Shown: positions 11,780 to 24,100 of the stretch, one piece after another
Layout: every line of letters starts with the position of its first letter
Position numbering within the stretch: position 1 is the stretch's first letter
Assembly (NCBI GenBank): GCA_020086605.1
Contig: JACBWW010000004.1
Location: forward strand, 45,673,649-45,737,648
Reading direction: 5' to 3'
DNA from: Lanius collurio
Taxonomy: Eukaryota > Chordata > Aves > Passeriformes > Laniidae
DNA length: 64,000 nucleotides
Notes under the pieces: generated by a model
Databases searched by the model: none
What the model was told of the DNA's origin: nothing
The model's input: the letters and a program-made list of their open reading frames with translations, nothing else
Made by a program: the position numbers and the translations under genes

Positions 11780-12130
11780 TGCGATGGCAAAAACATTTGT
11801 GACCTGTAACACCGAAGTATGCTGTAATTGTTTTGATGCACTGAAATTAATATGCAATTATGTCTGTCTCTCCTTGCTGATAGGTATGGGAGCCTACATC
11901 TCCCATCTGCTCCTGGCTCTGGGTGTTTGGTGCACATGTAGCATGGGGCCTCTGAATGTATAATATAACCCCAAGTGAGGCTCAGTGGCAGCTGGGATAA
12001 CATCAATTGGTCATGCTTTGCTGACATTCATTTTAACTTGAACTCTAGCCGTCATGGAGATTATTAAATTTATAATGATATATGTAAGATCCATTTTAAT
12101 GACTCTGCATGCTTGAGTGATCTCTCTCAC
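11780..12130. promoter_or_regulatory. Candidate conserved noncoding element
   Basis: Non-repetitive, AT-rich sequence with clustered homeodomain-type cores: TAATTG at 11825-11830 and CAATTA at 11855-11860 next to ATTAATATG. It resembles the texture of developmental enhancers. No alignment was available, so conservation is inference only. Confidence 0.22.
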
Positions 12131-14702
12131 TTCTGTTTGCAAAACAAGTCTTAATAGAGTATTACATTTCATTTCCTATAGAATTTTTCAGGGAAAGGCT
12201 ACTCATGAGAGTTTTGCTTAGACTTACGCTTACTGGGAAAAATCAGTTTGGAATAATAATGTTGATGCAATTCAGTTGTTGTTATTATGGAGTTGAATAA
12301 TAATGTAAACTTTAGTGTTCCTAAGCTTAAAATTCTTAGATTTCTGATGGGGAAACATGGATATGTGATCAAAAGCTGTTAATCATCAATAGACACTTTG
12401 TTACTGGAAATGAGGCTTATGCTGGAAAACATAAGAAAGACCATGCTCATTTTTAATTAGGTGAGTGCATTCTCCTTTTTATCACCAAATATTTTATGGA
12501 CATAAAGTCAACCACTGTTTAGTGTTTCTGAAGAAGTAAGAAATCAGTCTGTGTATGTACACCCCACAATGATGGATTTGGCTTGTCTTTCTCAAGTAAA
12601 TTACAGAATGCTACATTTGCATTTGTGGGGTAGAATTAAAGCTTAGTTTTCTGTTTTGTTTTGTTTTTCTCCAAGGGTATTTTTAGGTATCAGCTTAGTA
12701 GGTATATTGATTAAAGTAAGACAAGGTTTAGTATTTGTGCTTGGGTTTTAGAGGAACGGAGTTTTGCTTTTGATGTGTTGGCTGATCTTCAAGAACTCAA
12801 AACTGGGCTGCCTCTGACTTTGCTGAGATCAGCCGAAGCAGGTTCTTTTCACTCATCACAGCTTCCCAGGCTGAGTTTAAGAGGACTCCTATTAATCTTT
12901 GGGATAGCAATTCGGCTATCTACATGTCTTAAGTTGGCTCTAGCAGGAATTACATAGCCATATTCCGTGTAACTGGTAATGTGCAAGTGAAGAATTTGAT
13001 CAGGTTTAACAACCGTGTAAGCTGACCATCTGAAGGTAGCAGGATTACCAACCTGAATACTAATGTGAATAGTGGGCAGGCTTTATGCCAGGATATGACC
13101 TTGGCAACAGAGTTTTCAAATACAAGAGTAATATAGGTGATGCTATAGACTTTTTGTCCGTGAAGTTTGTGTGTAGAGTATTGTTTTGATATAAAATGGA
13201 TGGTCACTCATGAGCAGTGAATTCAGATGTTTACTTTTTTTTCTTGAAGAAGAGACCTGAGGTAAAAAACTGCTGCTAAAATAACCTAGTTAGGTTCATT
13301 TTTCATGTCGTGTGTCATGAAAAATTTAGTACTGCCCTGTGTTCTGATTAAATACATTTTCTGCTGATGAGTGAAAAGAAATATTTCTTCAGTTGATTTC
13401 CATCCTTCGTTCCCTCTTCTTGACTTTCCATTCAGGTCCATAGCTCTAAGTTAGTGGGACATCCTAAAGAAATGTGCATGTGCAGCTGTGACAGAAGTGT
13501 CTTTTGCTCTGCCTGACTGAACCCTCTTTGAATGATGAGTAAAATGTAATTGTGAAATGCATTCAGACTTAGGAAGGATCTCTGTAAATGTGTATTTTGT
13601 GCTTAGATGTGCTCTATTGTCTACCTAAACCTTGTCTCTGCTTAACCTGAGATTTTAATTTTTTATTAGAGATTTATTTGCACTTACCTGGTGTCCTGGG
13701 CTGGTAGGTTTTAGGAAGGAGTGCATTGTCAGCAGCACAGAAAGTAGCATGGTAACAGTGCACCTCACAAGCTTGTGATATTGTGATGGTTGGTTGTTTT
13801 TGTGCTTGGGTTTGTGGGCATTTTTGGTTTTGTCTGCAATAAAGTTTTCATCCTGCACTTTGAAATATCAGTTCAAGCTACCTGCTCATGCTGCCACAGA
13901 GGTAGAGTGTGTTTGGCAATGGACCTTTTAAAGCCAAACTGATGGTGGTCTTTCAGTATTGTTTTTCTCCTTTTGCTACTTTAGAGTAAACATCCTCTGC
14001 TCTTTTTTTTTTCTTTTATTGTTTTTATTTTGAATGAAGAATGTGTGAGCTGCAGTTTTACAGTGTTACAAGCAGACTAACACTGTTTTCATGGGGTGTC
14101 TTTCTTGTTTTTGTTGGAGCAGTCGTTGTGATACCCGTGACTGAAGCCATATGCTTTAGCTTTCTCCTGGTTTTGTGTTTTTCCTGGCTTATTGTTGATA
14201 CACTTTCCATTTGCTTGAGGATGTTCTGCTGCTACCTTTATATCAAAGTCAGTTTAAAGAGCATAAGTAGTCTCACATGTATTGACCTGCTTATACTGAG
14301 GACCTGTGTTGTTTAAAGCAGGGTAATGGTGGCTGAGTACCATGTTTAATAGCAGAATTTTGTGCTGAGATGTTAATGTGTTGGGTGCTGTGCTGCTGAG
14401 CCAGTGTGGAAGCACTCAAGTATAACCACTTATAAATTGCAGCAAGACTTAGCTTATGAAATTACAGCAAGCTGTGTTCTGGTGTTTTGATAATTTAACT
14501 AACTAGGTTTTTATGGAAATACACATGCAATAAAAATCCACTGAGCAGGAGAACTGAGAAAATGACAGCTTCTTCTTCATTTTGCAGATATTTAAAACCT
14601 TCTGTAAACATAACAATCTCTGCAAAATTTTAGTTCCTGACTGGAATTTATGTTTTTATTACGGTAATTAAGATTGTTAATAAATTTACTTTAAACCTTA
14701 TA

Positions 14703-14772
14703 ATCACAGAATCAGATTTGGGAGATTTTAGTTCCATGGATGTACCTTGGTGATCTGTTCAGGGCTTGACTT
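14703..14772 (-). mobile_element. Possible CR1 tail scrap
   Basis: AATCACAGAATCAGATTTGGGAG followed by TGGTGATCTGTTCAGGGCTTG loosely follows the minus-strand reading of a CR1 3' end (ATCATAGAATCA...GGTTGG, then TGCTCAGGGCTT). Divergence is high and the middle does not match, so it could be chance. Confidence 0.3.
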
Positions 14773-15394
14773 TTGTGTAAAGTCATACATTTCCTGCTCT
14801 TAAGATGCTTCTGAAACTCTTTTTGTTGGGTGTGTTGTCTGTGACTATTTTAAACCACTCTTCACTGAGAAATTGGCTCAGAGAAACAGGTAATTGTGTT
14901 TGTTTTTGTCATGCAGATTTTCACCTTAGAGGTTGCTACAGGGTATTTTGTTCTTTTATTTTCTCTAAAAATTTTTTCTGCAATGGTTTTAATGAGAGAG
15001 TTATATGAGTGTGATTTGGTATTGCCAGCTCTCTCCCAGACAGACCCAGGTCTTAAAGAAATTTCCCATATTGTCAAAAATGTTTATGTAGTGTAAACGG
15101 AGGATCTTGCTTATTCAGCTTGTAATCTTTGTCTAGTTAAAGGAATTTGCAAACTTTTCAAGATTCAGGGGTGATTCTTTTCCAGCTTGTATAAGTTTGC
15201 ATTAGGATGTGATGCAAAGGCTCTGTGGTGGTGTCAACCAGAGGTTAGACTGCAAGTGGTGAACTTCGTGTGCCTGAGGACTCTGTGGCATAGTCTCAGC
15301 TAGAACTGACTTGTGTAATTCTGTCAGTCTTTCACCTCTTTGCCCTGTCCTTTCCCCATCTCTGTGTTACTGTACAATGAAAAAAGCTGGTGTG

Positions 15395-15478
15395 TGATTC
15401 CTTGAGGTCTTAGGCAAGCCTAAGTTTTTGAGCTTTACCTCTGTTTTGTAAAGTGAGTAAACTATATGTGGCACAGGT
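15395..15478 (+). repeat. Possible MIR-like remnant
   Basis: CCTTGAGGTCTTAGGCAAGC, then TTTGAGCTTTACCTCTGTTTTGTAAAGTGAG, then GTGGCAC recall the MIR order GTGACCTTGGGCAAG, CTCAGTTTCCTCATCTGTAAAATGGG and CTGGCAC. Individual matches are short. Needs a profile search. Confidence 0.35.
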
Positions 15479-17504
15479 ACATATGCTATTTATCTTTTTC
15501 ATACCTAGTGAAGTTCATTGTCTTGAACATAACCCGACTAAGGAGTTTCAGCTGAAGTTCTAAACATGTGGAAGAAATACCTATGTGTAAGCAGAAGGTA
15601 TTGTAAGACTATGGAGCGTACCTTTCTAATCATTTGGGTGTGCTTTGAAGATTCTGATCTCACAGGTGGCTTAAGCCATGGAGGACAGTAGTGGCTTTCC
15701 ACATGAACTGTGACTTAAAGCCTCTTTGAGAGGGAGGGAATGAAGATGTCAGGGAGACAAAACCAAGTAGGTGATGAGATGCATAAACAACTGCTGCTTA
15801 TATTGTGTCTCTGAAGTGATGGGAGAATTGTGAATGAAGCATTACATAAGGACAGGACTCTGGAAATCTCTGTGGAAATCATCTGTAACACATTTTACAA
15901 ACTTGCTGATGGCACTCTGAGCAGGATGCTCAGTTTTGGATCTCGATCTTAAACAAAAGTACAGCATGGGGATAAATTACAATATGCGTGGGGGAGCCTG
16001 ACATCCACTTTTCCCCACATGAACAAAAAGCAGAACAATTGTTCTTGAGGGTTTATTCCAAAACCCTAGCATGCATACCTCTGAAAATGCTTGCATGGTA
16101 GACAGTTTACACAGCAGGTAAGTGCAGATGCTGTTGTAAATGGAATTGTACAAAATCAGGCAAAAAATATTTCTGTTTGCTGAAATTGTCTTGAATAATA
16201 TGGAAGAGTTGATTATTTCCAGTCTTAAATGAGTGAGGATCAGTGCTGATGAGGACCTTATACGGCACCCTTGACTCTGCTCATGCCTGGAAGGACTTCC
16301 CTGCTTGCATTTGTGTGTATGTACACAGCATGTAGTTTTAAACTGGCTTTCCCCCACCCCCTTCTCTGATGGTAGTTTGACTACACTGGTATGATCTGCT
16401 CATTCAAATCCTACAACAGTGTCTGGTGTGCTGAACTGCCAGTGGCACTGATCAATAGCTGATCTTTCAAAGCTGGACAGAAACCCAGCAATATGATGCA
16501 TCAGCTGCTTGCCTTGTGTGTAGGGAAGAAATCCAGCCCTTCTTCCAGCTGCTGCTGCTGACAGCAAACTTTAAAACCCTAAGGCATTACATATGATCAT
16601 TGTTCTTATCTTGGAGGACTATGACTATTAATGGCCATAAATTACTTGGGATATTTCAAAATTTAGCCAGGCATCTTGATTCTGTGAAAAATCTCCAGTC
16701 TGGGGTGGTTTATATATTCTGTCTCCTTCAGTTGGCTTTGGGGTGCCTCATCTGGGGCCCTTGTGAGTGTGGGTTAAAGAGTGAAAGCTGGACATAATGC
16801 TGTAGCTGTGGCTCAGTGCATTAGTGAGCCTCTTACTCCAGTTTTCCACATCCTGTGGTATAAATGAGGATTTTGTAGCTAAGATCCTAATGGCTTCATC
16901 AATCTAATTTCAAAGGTAATGAAACCAAAAGGCTCAAGCAGTAAATACAGGTAAGTGCTATGTAGTATAGGGTGTGTTCTTTGGAATATAAGAACACTGT
17001 TTCAAAATGAAGTTGACTTCTGATATTAAAGAGGGTTGTAGGATACTAAGTAGAACTCTGTGCCTAGTAAAAAAATTCTTCTGTTACTAGTTAGATTGAA
17101 AAAAAAATTACCCCTAATGCCACAATGTTTTTGGGAATGCTTCTTCAGCTGTGAAATGCATTTCAGCTCTCATTCCCTTCTTTTACAGTGGTTTAGCAAA
17201 AGTTGCTGTATTTCCCTCATTTTTTCTGTGATTAAGACATAGCAAACCCATCTTTTCTGTGCCATAGGATGCATTTCCTCTGATGCACTGCTTCCCCACT
17301 CCCACACCCCTTACACATGGGAAAAGTCCAATGGAAATTACTGACTGTCATATGACTCAGTGTTGCAAGAATTAGTTCTATGTCCTGTGCATTTAATAGG
17401 ACAGGTGTCTCAGTCTGTTACATAAATGGTACAAGAAGGTAGACACCAGAGGTTGTATGTTTGCTTATTTTTATAAAGCAAGTGTGACTTTTAAGATAAT
17501 ACAC

Positions 17505-17720
17505 ATTCTAACTCTAATTAGTGTGTAGTTTCCTGCACACCTCCTTAGAAAAAATGGTCATTATTATGCAAATGGCTACCCTCTGGCTGTGAAGTAATTG
17601 TCACTTGGAATAATGTGTGGGCCATGGTATAAAATACTTCAAAATCTAAAATAGCTGGGAAATTCAAATTGGACAGTCAGACATTGCCTCTCGCTGTGTC
17701 TGTGCCTGGAAGCAAATTTG
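17505..17720. promoter_or_regulatory. Candidate conserved noncoding element with octamer
   Basis: Contains TAATTA (17515-17520), a perfect POU-type octamer ATGCAAAT (17566-17573) and TAATTG (17595-17600) within 90 bases, in unique sequence without simple repeats. Clusters of POU and homeodomain sites are typical of developmental enhancers. This rests on motifs alone; the motifs are short and conservation is untested. Confidence 0.28.
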
Positions 17721-18334
17721 ATATCCCTAAGGTCAGTTATCTATTGTGATATTCCTGGTGAAGGGAGTGGTAGGAAAGGGAATGAGGAAAAGGAGGAAGG
17801 AGTGTACAGGAAATAGTCTCTGTGGTAATTCAGGCTTCTTTACTAATTTTAGGGTGTATTACAAAGCTTGGAGTCTTCCAGACTTAAGGGTCTTCCAGAA
17901 AGGGAGGCATTAGGGAGAGACAGACATGCATTTGTCAGTATTTATTTTTAGGCATTCAGTGTTAGGGGGTTTTCTGGTTGATTGTAGTCTAGTTTGACAG
18001 ATGTGGTATAGATTTATTTATGCTTGCACACTGTAGCAGTTCATAACTTTAAGAAACAAATATTAGTGACATCTTCCAGTAGCAGCAAAGCTTTAGTATA
18101 TTCTTTAACAAAGAAATTAGGTTTCTCTGTTAAGATCCAGTACAACAGATGACTTCAAGCATATTTCCTGTTGAAGTGCAGGTGAAGGGATTCTTGGTGA
18201 GTGTGACAGATGTATATTTCTTAGGTATTCCTCCTTGAAAAGCATCATATGTCTGTGTATGCATTTGTGTTCATGTGTTATTTTCAAAGGGTTGCTAAGA
18301 GGAATACTTAAAATGTAACAGAACCTGGCAGTAA

Positions 18335-18425
18335 AATAGGTGTGTTACAGATGAAAACAGATATTTGCTTCTAAAACTGTTCAAGGTCACATTGGTCTAA
18401 CTCTAAAGTAACCGGTAGGAGACTG
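18335..18425 (-). repeat. Possible MIR-like remnant, minus orientation
   Basis: GTGTTACAGATGAAAACAG, then GTTCAAGGTCACATTGG, then GTAACCGGTAGGAGA follow the order of a reverse MIR (TTTACAGATGAGGAAACTG, GCCCAAGGTCACACAGC, TAAGTGGCAGAG). Spacing is about right but divergence is high. Confidence 0.4.
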
Positions 18426-19719
18426 CTGGACTAAGTGAATTTATTCTCCCAGGTGAATTCCCTTTGGTAATGCAGTACCTTGCTATTGTCTTCTAGATCA
18501 AGTCATAATTTCCCTTTGCAGAGGAAGACTAGAAGGGCTGATACATCTGAGTTTCTTCCCTTTTCTTGCACAAACCCTTTTGCCAGTCAGTTCACTCTCT
18601 GTTTCTGCTCTTTATCTGGCAATGCAACGTAACCCAGAGGAAGGATGTGACAGGGGCCCATGGACTCTGTGTGCAGCGTTATGGGGAGATGGAGACAGTG
18701 TAGAGACCTCAGCCTTTCTCCAACTTCTCAGGAGTCTGATGCAGCTTCTGATGGGAACCAGACCCATTTTTGGGAGACTGAGAGGCTCCTGCAACATTCC
18801 CATGGAAGTAAAAGTCAGTGAGAGGATGGACATCAGTTTTTGTGGTAGAGGGAAAAAATATCTTGCCCTTTTTGTGGCAGAATTATAAAACCCCCTTCTT
18901 TACAGAAGACTGTCATTCATCCTTCAGAAAGAAATGATCTGGCTTACAAATTAGCTTGTCCTTGCAGCATTAGGAAAAAATAGCATGGTATTGAAGACTG
19001 TGATTCCTTTTCTTGCTAACAGTTTATGATGCGTGGATGTCTCTTGAGGCTATCGCACATTGATGGTAATAAATATGTACTCAGACTTGTGTAGCTATTT
19101 TTCAAATAATCTGCACTAAAAAAGGAGCTGTATTCAAGGGAGCTGAGGGGCAAGAGAGTAGCTTCTGAGATCTGGCAACAGTTGAGAAATCGATAGAGAC
19201 AAGGTGGGCTTGTTATGAAAAACCTCACTTATAGGTGGAACATGAGAACTCTACATGCTGCAAGCATTTAGTTTGCAGTTTATTTTCTAAAGTCTTTCAG
19301 TTCTTCGTTGTGATGACAGCAGTGACTATCAGATCCTCAGTAACTTGGAGGATTTGTTTTGGATAAACAACATACATCCGATATGACTACTCCAAAAATG
19401 TAACAAGGCAGATGGAATTGCCTGTGTTATTTCACTGTCTCTCTCTGAAGTTTCCTAATTCAGATGCCTTGTTTTCTTCATTGATGTTTGCTGTATCATG
19501 TCAAACAAGGTAATGAATTTTTAAAATGTCGTCAATTTAGTCCTGTGATATTCAAAATTTTTAAGTAAATCCTGTGAACACAGTAGGAATGATAATAGAA
19601 ACTGGAGAGATGACAGAATTGCAAGGCTTAGGGTAACGAAAGTTGGATTGTAGTTAAATTTTTTTGTGATATGAGCGTGAACTGGACCTCAGTTGTTCTA
19701 TTATTGTTCCATTGGTTCA

Positions 19720-20030
19720 TAACATGAATGTTAAACCAGTCAAACAAAAACTAGATGGTGCTAATTTATTTATTAAAAGTGTCCCCTTCCTATATCAGCC
19801 TTGATCAAAATCAACATATTAAAAATGAATGAAAGGTACATCGACAGTCTCTTAATTGCATAATGTTTGTGCTTGTTTTTATGGAGGCTGATAGCTCACA
19901 TCCCTTGAATGAGAAAACCACCATGAAACACGAGATCTTTATTTCAAACATGGAATTTTCGCAGGTTTTAAATACTTCACTCCATTGATGTGAAAGTCAT
20001 ATTAATCTTATGTGCTGGTTTGTTGTTGTT
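19720..20030. promoter_or_regulatory. Candidate conserved noncoding element
   Basis: Unique AT-rich DNA with TTAATTGCA at 19852-19860, paired ATTTATTTATTAAA and GATCAAAATCAACATATTAAAAATGAATG, and few simple repeats. It has the look of conserved regulatory sequence. No alignment available. Confidence 0.22.
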
Positions 20031-21171
20031 GTCGTCTCTCTAATTTACCTTCCAAACTGGAATAATTTTGATTAATATGCTGATTTCTGGAGCTCAGGCT
20101 TAGCAATAGGAATAGCCTGTCTTCAAACTCCTTTTCCTGTAAGATTCTTGGCTAAATAAAAGGAAGATTAGTTATAGTGTGTATGTGTTAGGACTGGAAT
20201 AAAATATTCATAAATATTTATCAGGTGGGGAAAATAAATACATGGGTGCATCCCTTTAAAACTCAGATGACATGGCATAATAGACTAGCTGGCAGAGGAT
20301 GAAAGGCGAGTGTGGGGGAGATTTTTCACCTTGTGTAAGCTATGTAGTAACCTGGAGTGCAGTACAGAACAGCACATTGACATGCCAAAATAGATGGAAG
20401 CATGTACAGGCAAGGGCCTTTTTAGATAGATAGACAGATGATTGCTTTCCTAAGAGCCTGGAACTTTGAATTCATGATGGGTGGTCTAATATCATGCACT
20501 GTATTTACAGTGGCTGAATGTGAAGTCAATGTGTGTAATGCTTTGACGTAATCACAGTGAGATAGAAGACATGTACTGAGTGGCATTAGCAGAAAATCCA
20601 GATTTTGTACCATGCATTGTAATCAATAATGGCATAAACAAAATGTTTTGTTTTCAGTCTTCTGTGTTCACCCATCTTTATCTGTATGTAATGTATTTTT
20701 CGCTTGTAGCTGTTGGAGTTTTCCATATGTATAAGCATATCTCTTCATGGAGGAGGATGTTATTTTCCAATTGTCAATTGTAAATAATAGCAGGAAAGAT
20801 GGAGCTCTGTGGTTCAAGGGAGTGTGTGAAGTGCTGAGGTGTGAAAGAAAATCCTCCCTCCCTCCATGTTGTTATGGCAGGATCTGAGTTGGGAAGTGCT
20901 GCAGCTGTGTGGTGGTAATTGGCCCAACCTGGGTATGTTCCAACAGCAAGAAGCATCTCTGGAGCTTTACTAAAAAGTTCAAACAAAAGAACCCTTCACA
21001 ATCTGGGTGTGTCACATGGGTTGGACTGATCTGTCAGCCACCGTCCTGCTGGTGTAGCTTCACATTTCAAGGGCTGACTTGTTTGGGTGATTCTTTCAGT
21101 GCTGCCCTACATAGATGGGAATGTCTGAGATACCCAGATCCCAGTATTAGATACCTCTTGGATTAAGCTAA

Positions 21172-21190
21172 TTTTTTTTTTTGGGGGGGG
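21172..21190. repeat. T11-G8 homopolymer junction
   Basis: Eleven T are followed by eight G, which reads CCCCCCCCAAAAAAAAAAA on the minus strand. A similar junction (T7-G7) lies at 34550-34563. Prone to sequencing error. Confidence 0.9.
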
Positions 21191-24100
21191 AGGTGTTTGG
21201 TTGTTCTTTTTCTTTTGGAGGTGGGCATCATTTTCAGAGGAATCCAGCTGTCAGCATGGCCCTGTGTGGCTTTTAGGCAATGTAGCTCCAAGATCTTTGG
21301 TTGATCTCAGGACTGGGGATAATAGAAGAGTGATGAAGGAGAACTGGCTTTTACTTGCTGTGCTGGTTTTATTTTTTATTTGGGGTTTTTGTTGCCATAA
21401 GTAAAATGGACGTTAGAAATGGATAATCTTGATAAATGATGAGAAATGCTTGATCTAGTTTTGCAGACCAGAACATAAGCAACATGAAAGCAAGTATAAT
21501 GCAAGCATTAACCTTTTATGAGGGAATTGTTTAAAATAAAAAATGAAGGATCCTTATTTCTAAACAACAAAAACCCCAAACTAAAATAAAATATACCCCT
21601 TAGAAACCACAACAAACCCACAATACTCTACAGTCTGTAAATGACTGTACTGTTCCATAGTAGCCTTTTTTTAAAAAAAACCTGTTCCATAACATGCTTT
21701 TCATGTGTGCATTGAGGTGCAGACAATATCTGTCTGTACAGAGTTTTGATGTGTTCTGAAAAGAGTGTCTGGGCTGAGAGAAGTGTCCTGCAGAGCCAGA
21801 GGTGTGGAAGTGGAGGTGATCCCCCTCTGGTGCTGCCCTGTGCTCTGGAAGAGCAAGAACAGCTGAAGAACTTTGTCTAATCTGCATTAGTTGTACCTGC
21901 CTTTGAAGGTGATGAAGCAATAACTGCTGTCCTCTCCTCCTTGTCATTTCCTCTGCCATGAGGGGATGGATCATGACTGGTAACACTTCTTCTGCAGTAA
22001 AAACTGGTCACTGCCAAATGCAGAAGGATTTAGAATTGAGATTGTTCCAAGATGTTTTGAATGTCTCAAGAGGTGTGCGTATAAACAAATTATACATGCT
22101 AGTTGGTTTATCTTGCTAGGTGTCTTCCAAGTAAACCACTAATTTATTTAATAGCTTTCATGATTTTGGATGAGAGCATAATATAAAGGTCTTTTGTGTC
22201 CTGCTTCTTTGGGTTACAGTAGTGGTTCTGATTGCAACTTCTCCAGTAAGCCCTTTCAGCAGGTGTACTTCAAATATTCAGGACAGAGAAAAGTGGTTTT
22301 TCTTATTTTTCAGTGAATCTTGTCTGGGATGGGGGAGTCTAAGCTAGGGAGTGGTGAGAGGAGGACAGAGTCTGTTCTGTCTCAACCCTGGCAAGTGCTG
22401 CATGCCCCAGTCAGTGCTGGTAGGTGTGCTTCATTTACCCCGTGGTTCCTCAGTTGCATCTGTTCCTGGGGTCTGGAAGGCAACCCCCAATCCGTGATGA
22501 ACCTCCACATGTACTGTTAACAACCTCACACTGCAAGGAGTGCCCCAGAGTGTGTGGTAGCTGCTGCCCCAGCTGGGCATGGGCCTTTTGAAGAGAGGCA
22601 ATGTAAAGCCTGTTACTGTGGTCCTCGGAGGATACAACAGGATCTAATTATGTTTCTTTAAAGCTTGCACGTGTTTTTAGCCAGTTTAAGGGGTGTCCAG
22701 TTATCATGACCAAATTCATCTGGGAGTTTGGAATGACTAATTTTCTTCTGAAAGAGAATAGTATGCTGAAATTGTTCTATTGCAAGTCAATTGCTGTGAT
22801 GAACTTCAATGATAATCTTTTATTGCCAATTAAGATTAGTAATCTAGAGTGCTTTTTATGTTATTTTCCATTCCTATATCCATTCCTATTAAACTAGAAA
22901 GTGGATTTCAATTTAGAATTTTTTTACAGCCTCTAAACAATGAAAGCATTCAGTCTTGATTTGTGTTTAATGGCTAGATAAAGAGTGTTTGTTTTTATTT
23001 GTTATATAGTGTTGTCTCCTTTGCAGATAATGTCAAAGATATCATAAAATGACACGGGGACTGTTCAATAGGTTGATTTCAACCTTAATGCCTGAGAGAA
23101 AGATGTGACTTTGCACTTCAGCAAATGGTTCAAAATTGAGTCTTAGGCTGCAATATCTTAACTTCTTGTGTGTCTACAGTCTAAGCACGTTGACAGTCAG
23201 CATATGTGGCAATGCACTGCATGTTCACAGAGAACATCGTGCAGTTAAACCCTTCTGAAATCAAGGCCTTTGTGAGGGAGATCCAGGCAGCATGTCAGAT
23301 GTTTGAGTATGGAACTTCAGAAGCCAAAAACTATTCATGACCACTGATGATAACTTAATATCCATGTGTGTGTTTCTTTCTTTTTGGCCACGTGCCCAGA
23401 TTCTATAACGATGAGTAGTTATCTTTGCAACCTTTCACATTGTTGACAGTGATTAATAACGTGTTGTGCACACTTCCATTGCATCAAATACCAATTTTTT
23501 GGGGTAATGGGAAAAGAATATCTAATTAGGGAGTTAATAGTATTGACTTCACACACTGTATATAATTTAAGTATTATTTTTTGGAAAAGCAAGGATAGGA
23601 GTGGTAGATTGAAGTATGATTTTTATGTAGTTATGGGAATAGAATATTGGGTTTTAGGTTAATTTCTATAAATTTCCCTAATACAACTGAAATAGGAGCA
23701 TATGAACCCAGAAGCATATTTTTAAAGGATTTTACTGTGAGGAAGAAAATCTTTTAAATCACTAGATGCTGCATATACACTTTTGAATGTTAAATCCTAA
23801 AGCAATAAAGATAGCAGATGTTTGTAAAAATGAGATGACTGCAGCTTAGAAATCCTGTTTTTCCTGAACAAAACTGCTTGAAATTGCCAGTGTGTGCACT
23901 GGTAAGCACTTAATACTAGGAACTTATCTCTCAGGCAATGTGTAAAATGTGTAAAACTGATGACTGGAAATTAAGAGATGGATACTATTATCATACTTAG
24001 ATACTTTTCATGTAAGTACACGTCCTTCAACTGCTGTATTTTTTTTTTAGTTGATATTTAACCTGAAGCACTCTTTTCCCCTCTTTTTGCTAGTATTGAA

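Larger units (their letters stand above)
12131..17504. other. T-rich noncoding DNA, no gene supported
   Basis: Unique sequence with many T and TG runs on the + strand. Open frames such as 14041-14316 encode Leu/Phe/Val-rich peptides, as expected from T-rich DNA, and have no domain support. A GTTTTGTTTTG tract lies at 12649-12663. Weak repeat scraps at 14703 and 15395 are listed separately. Confidence 0.5.
17721..21171. other. Noncoding unique DNA, no gene supported
   Basis: T/G-leaning unique sequence. The open frame at 18580-18888 lies in a slightly GC-richer patch but the reverse strand is also open there (18612-18833), and no domain is recognised. It includes the MIR-like scrap and the candidate element near 19.8 kb. 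Confidence 0.5.
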
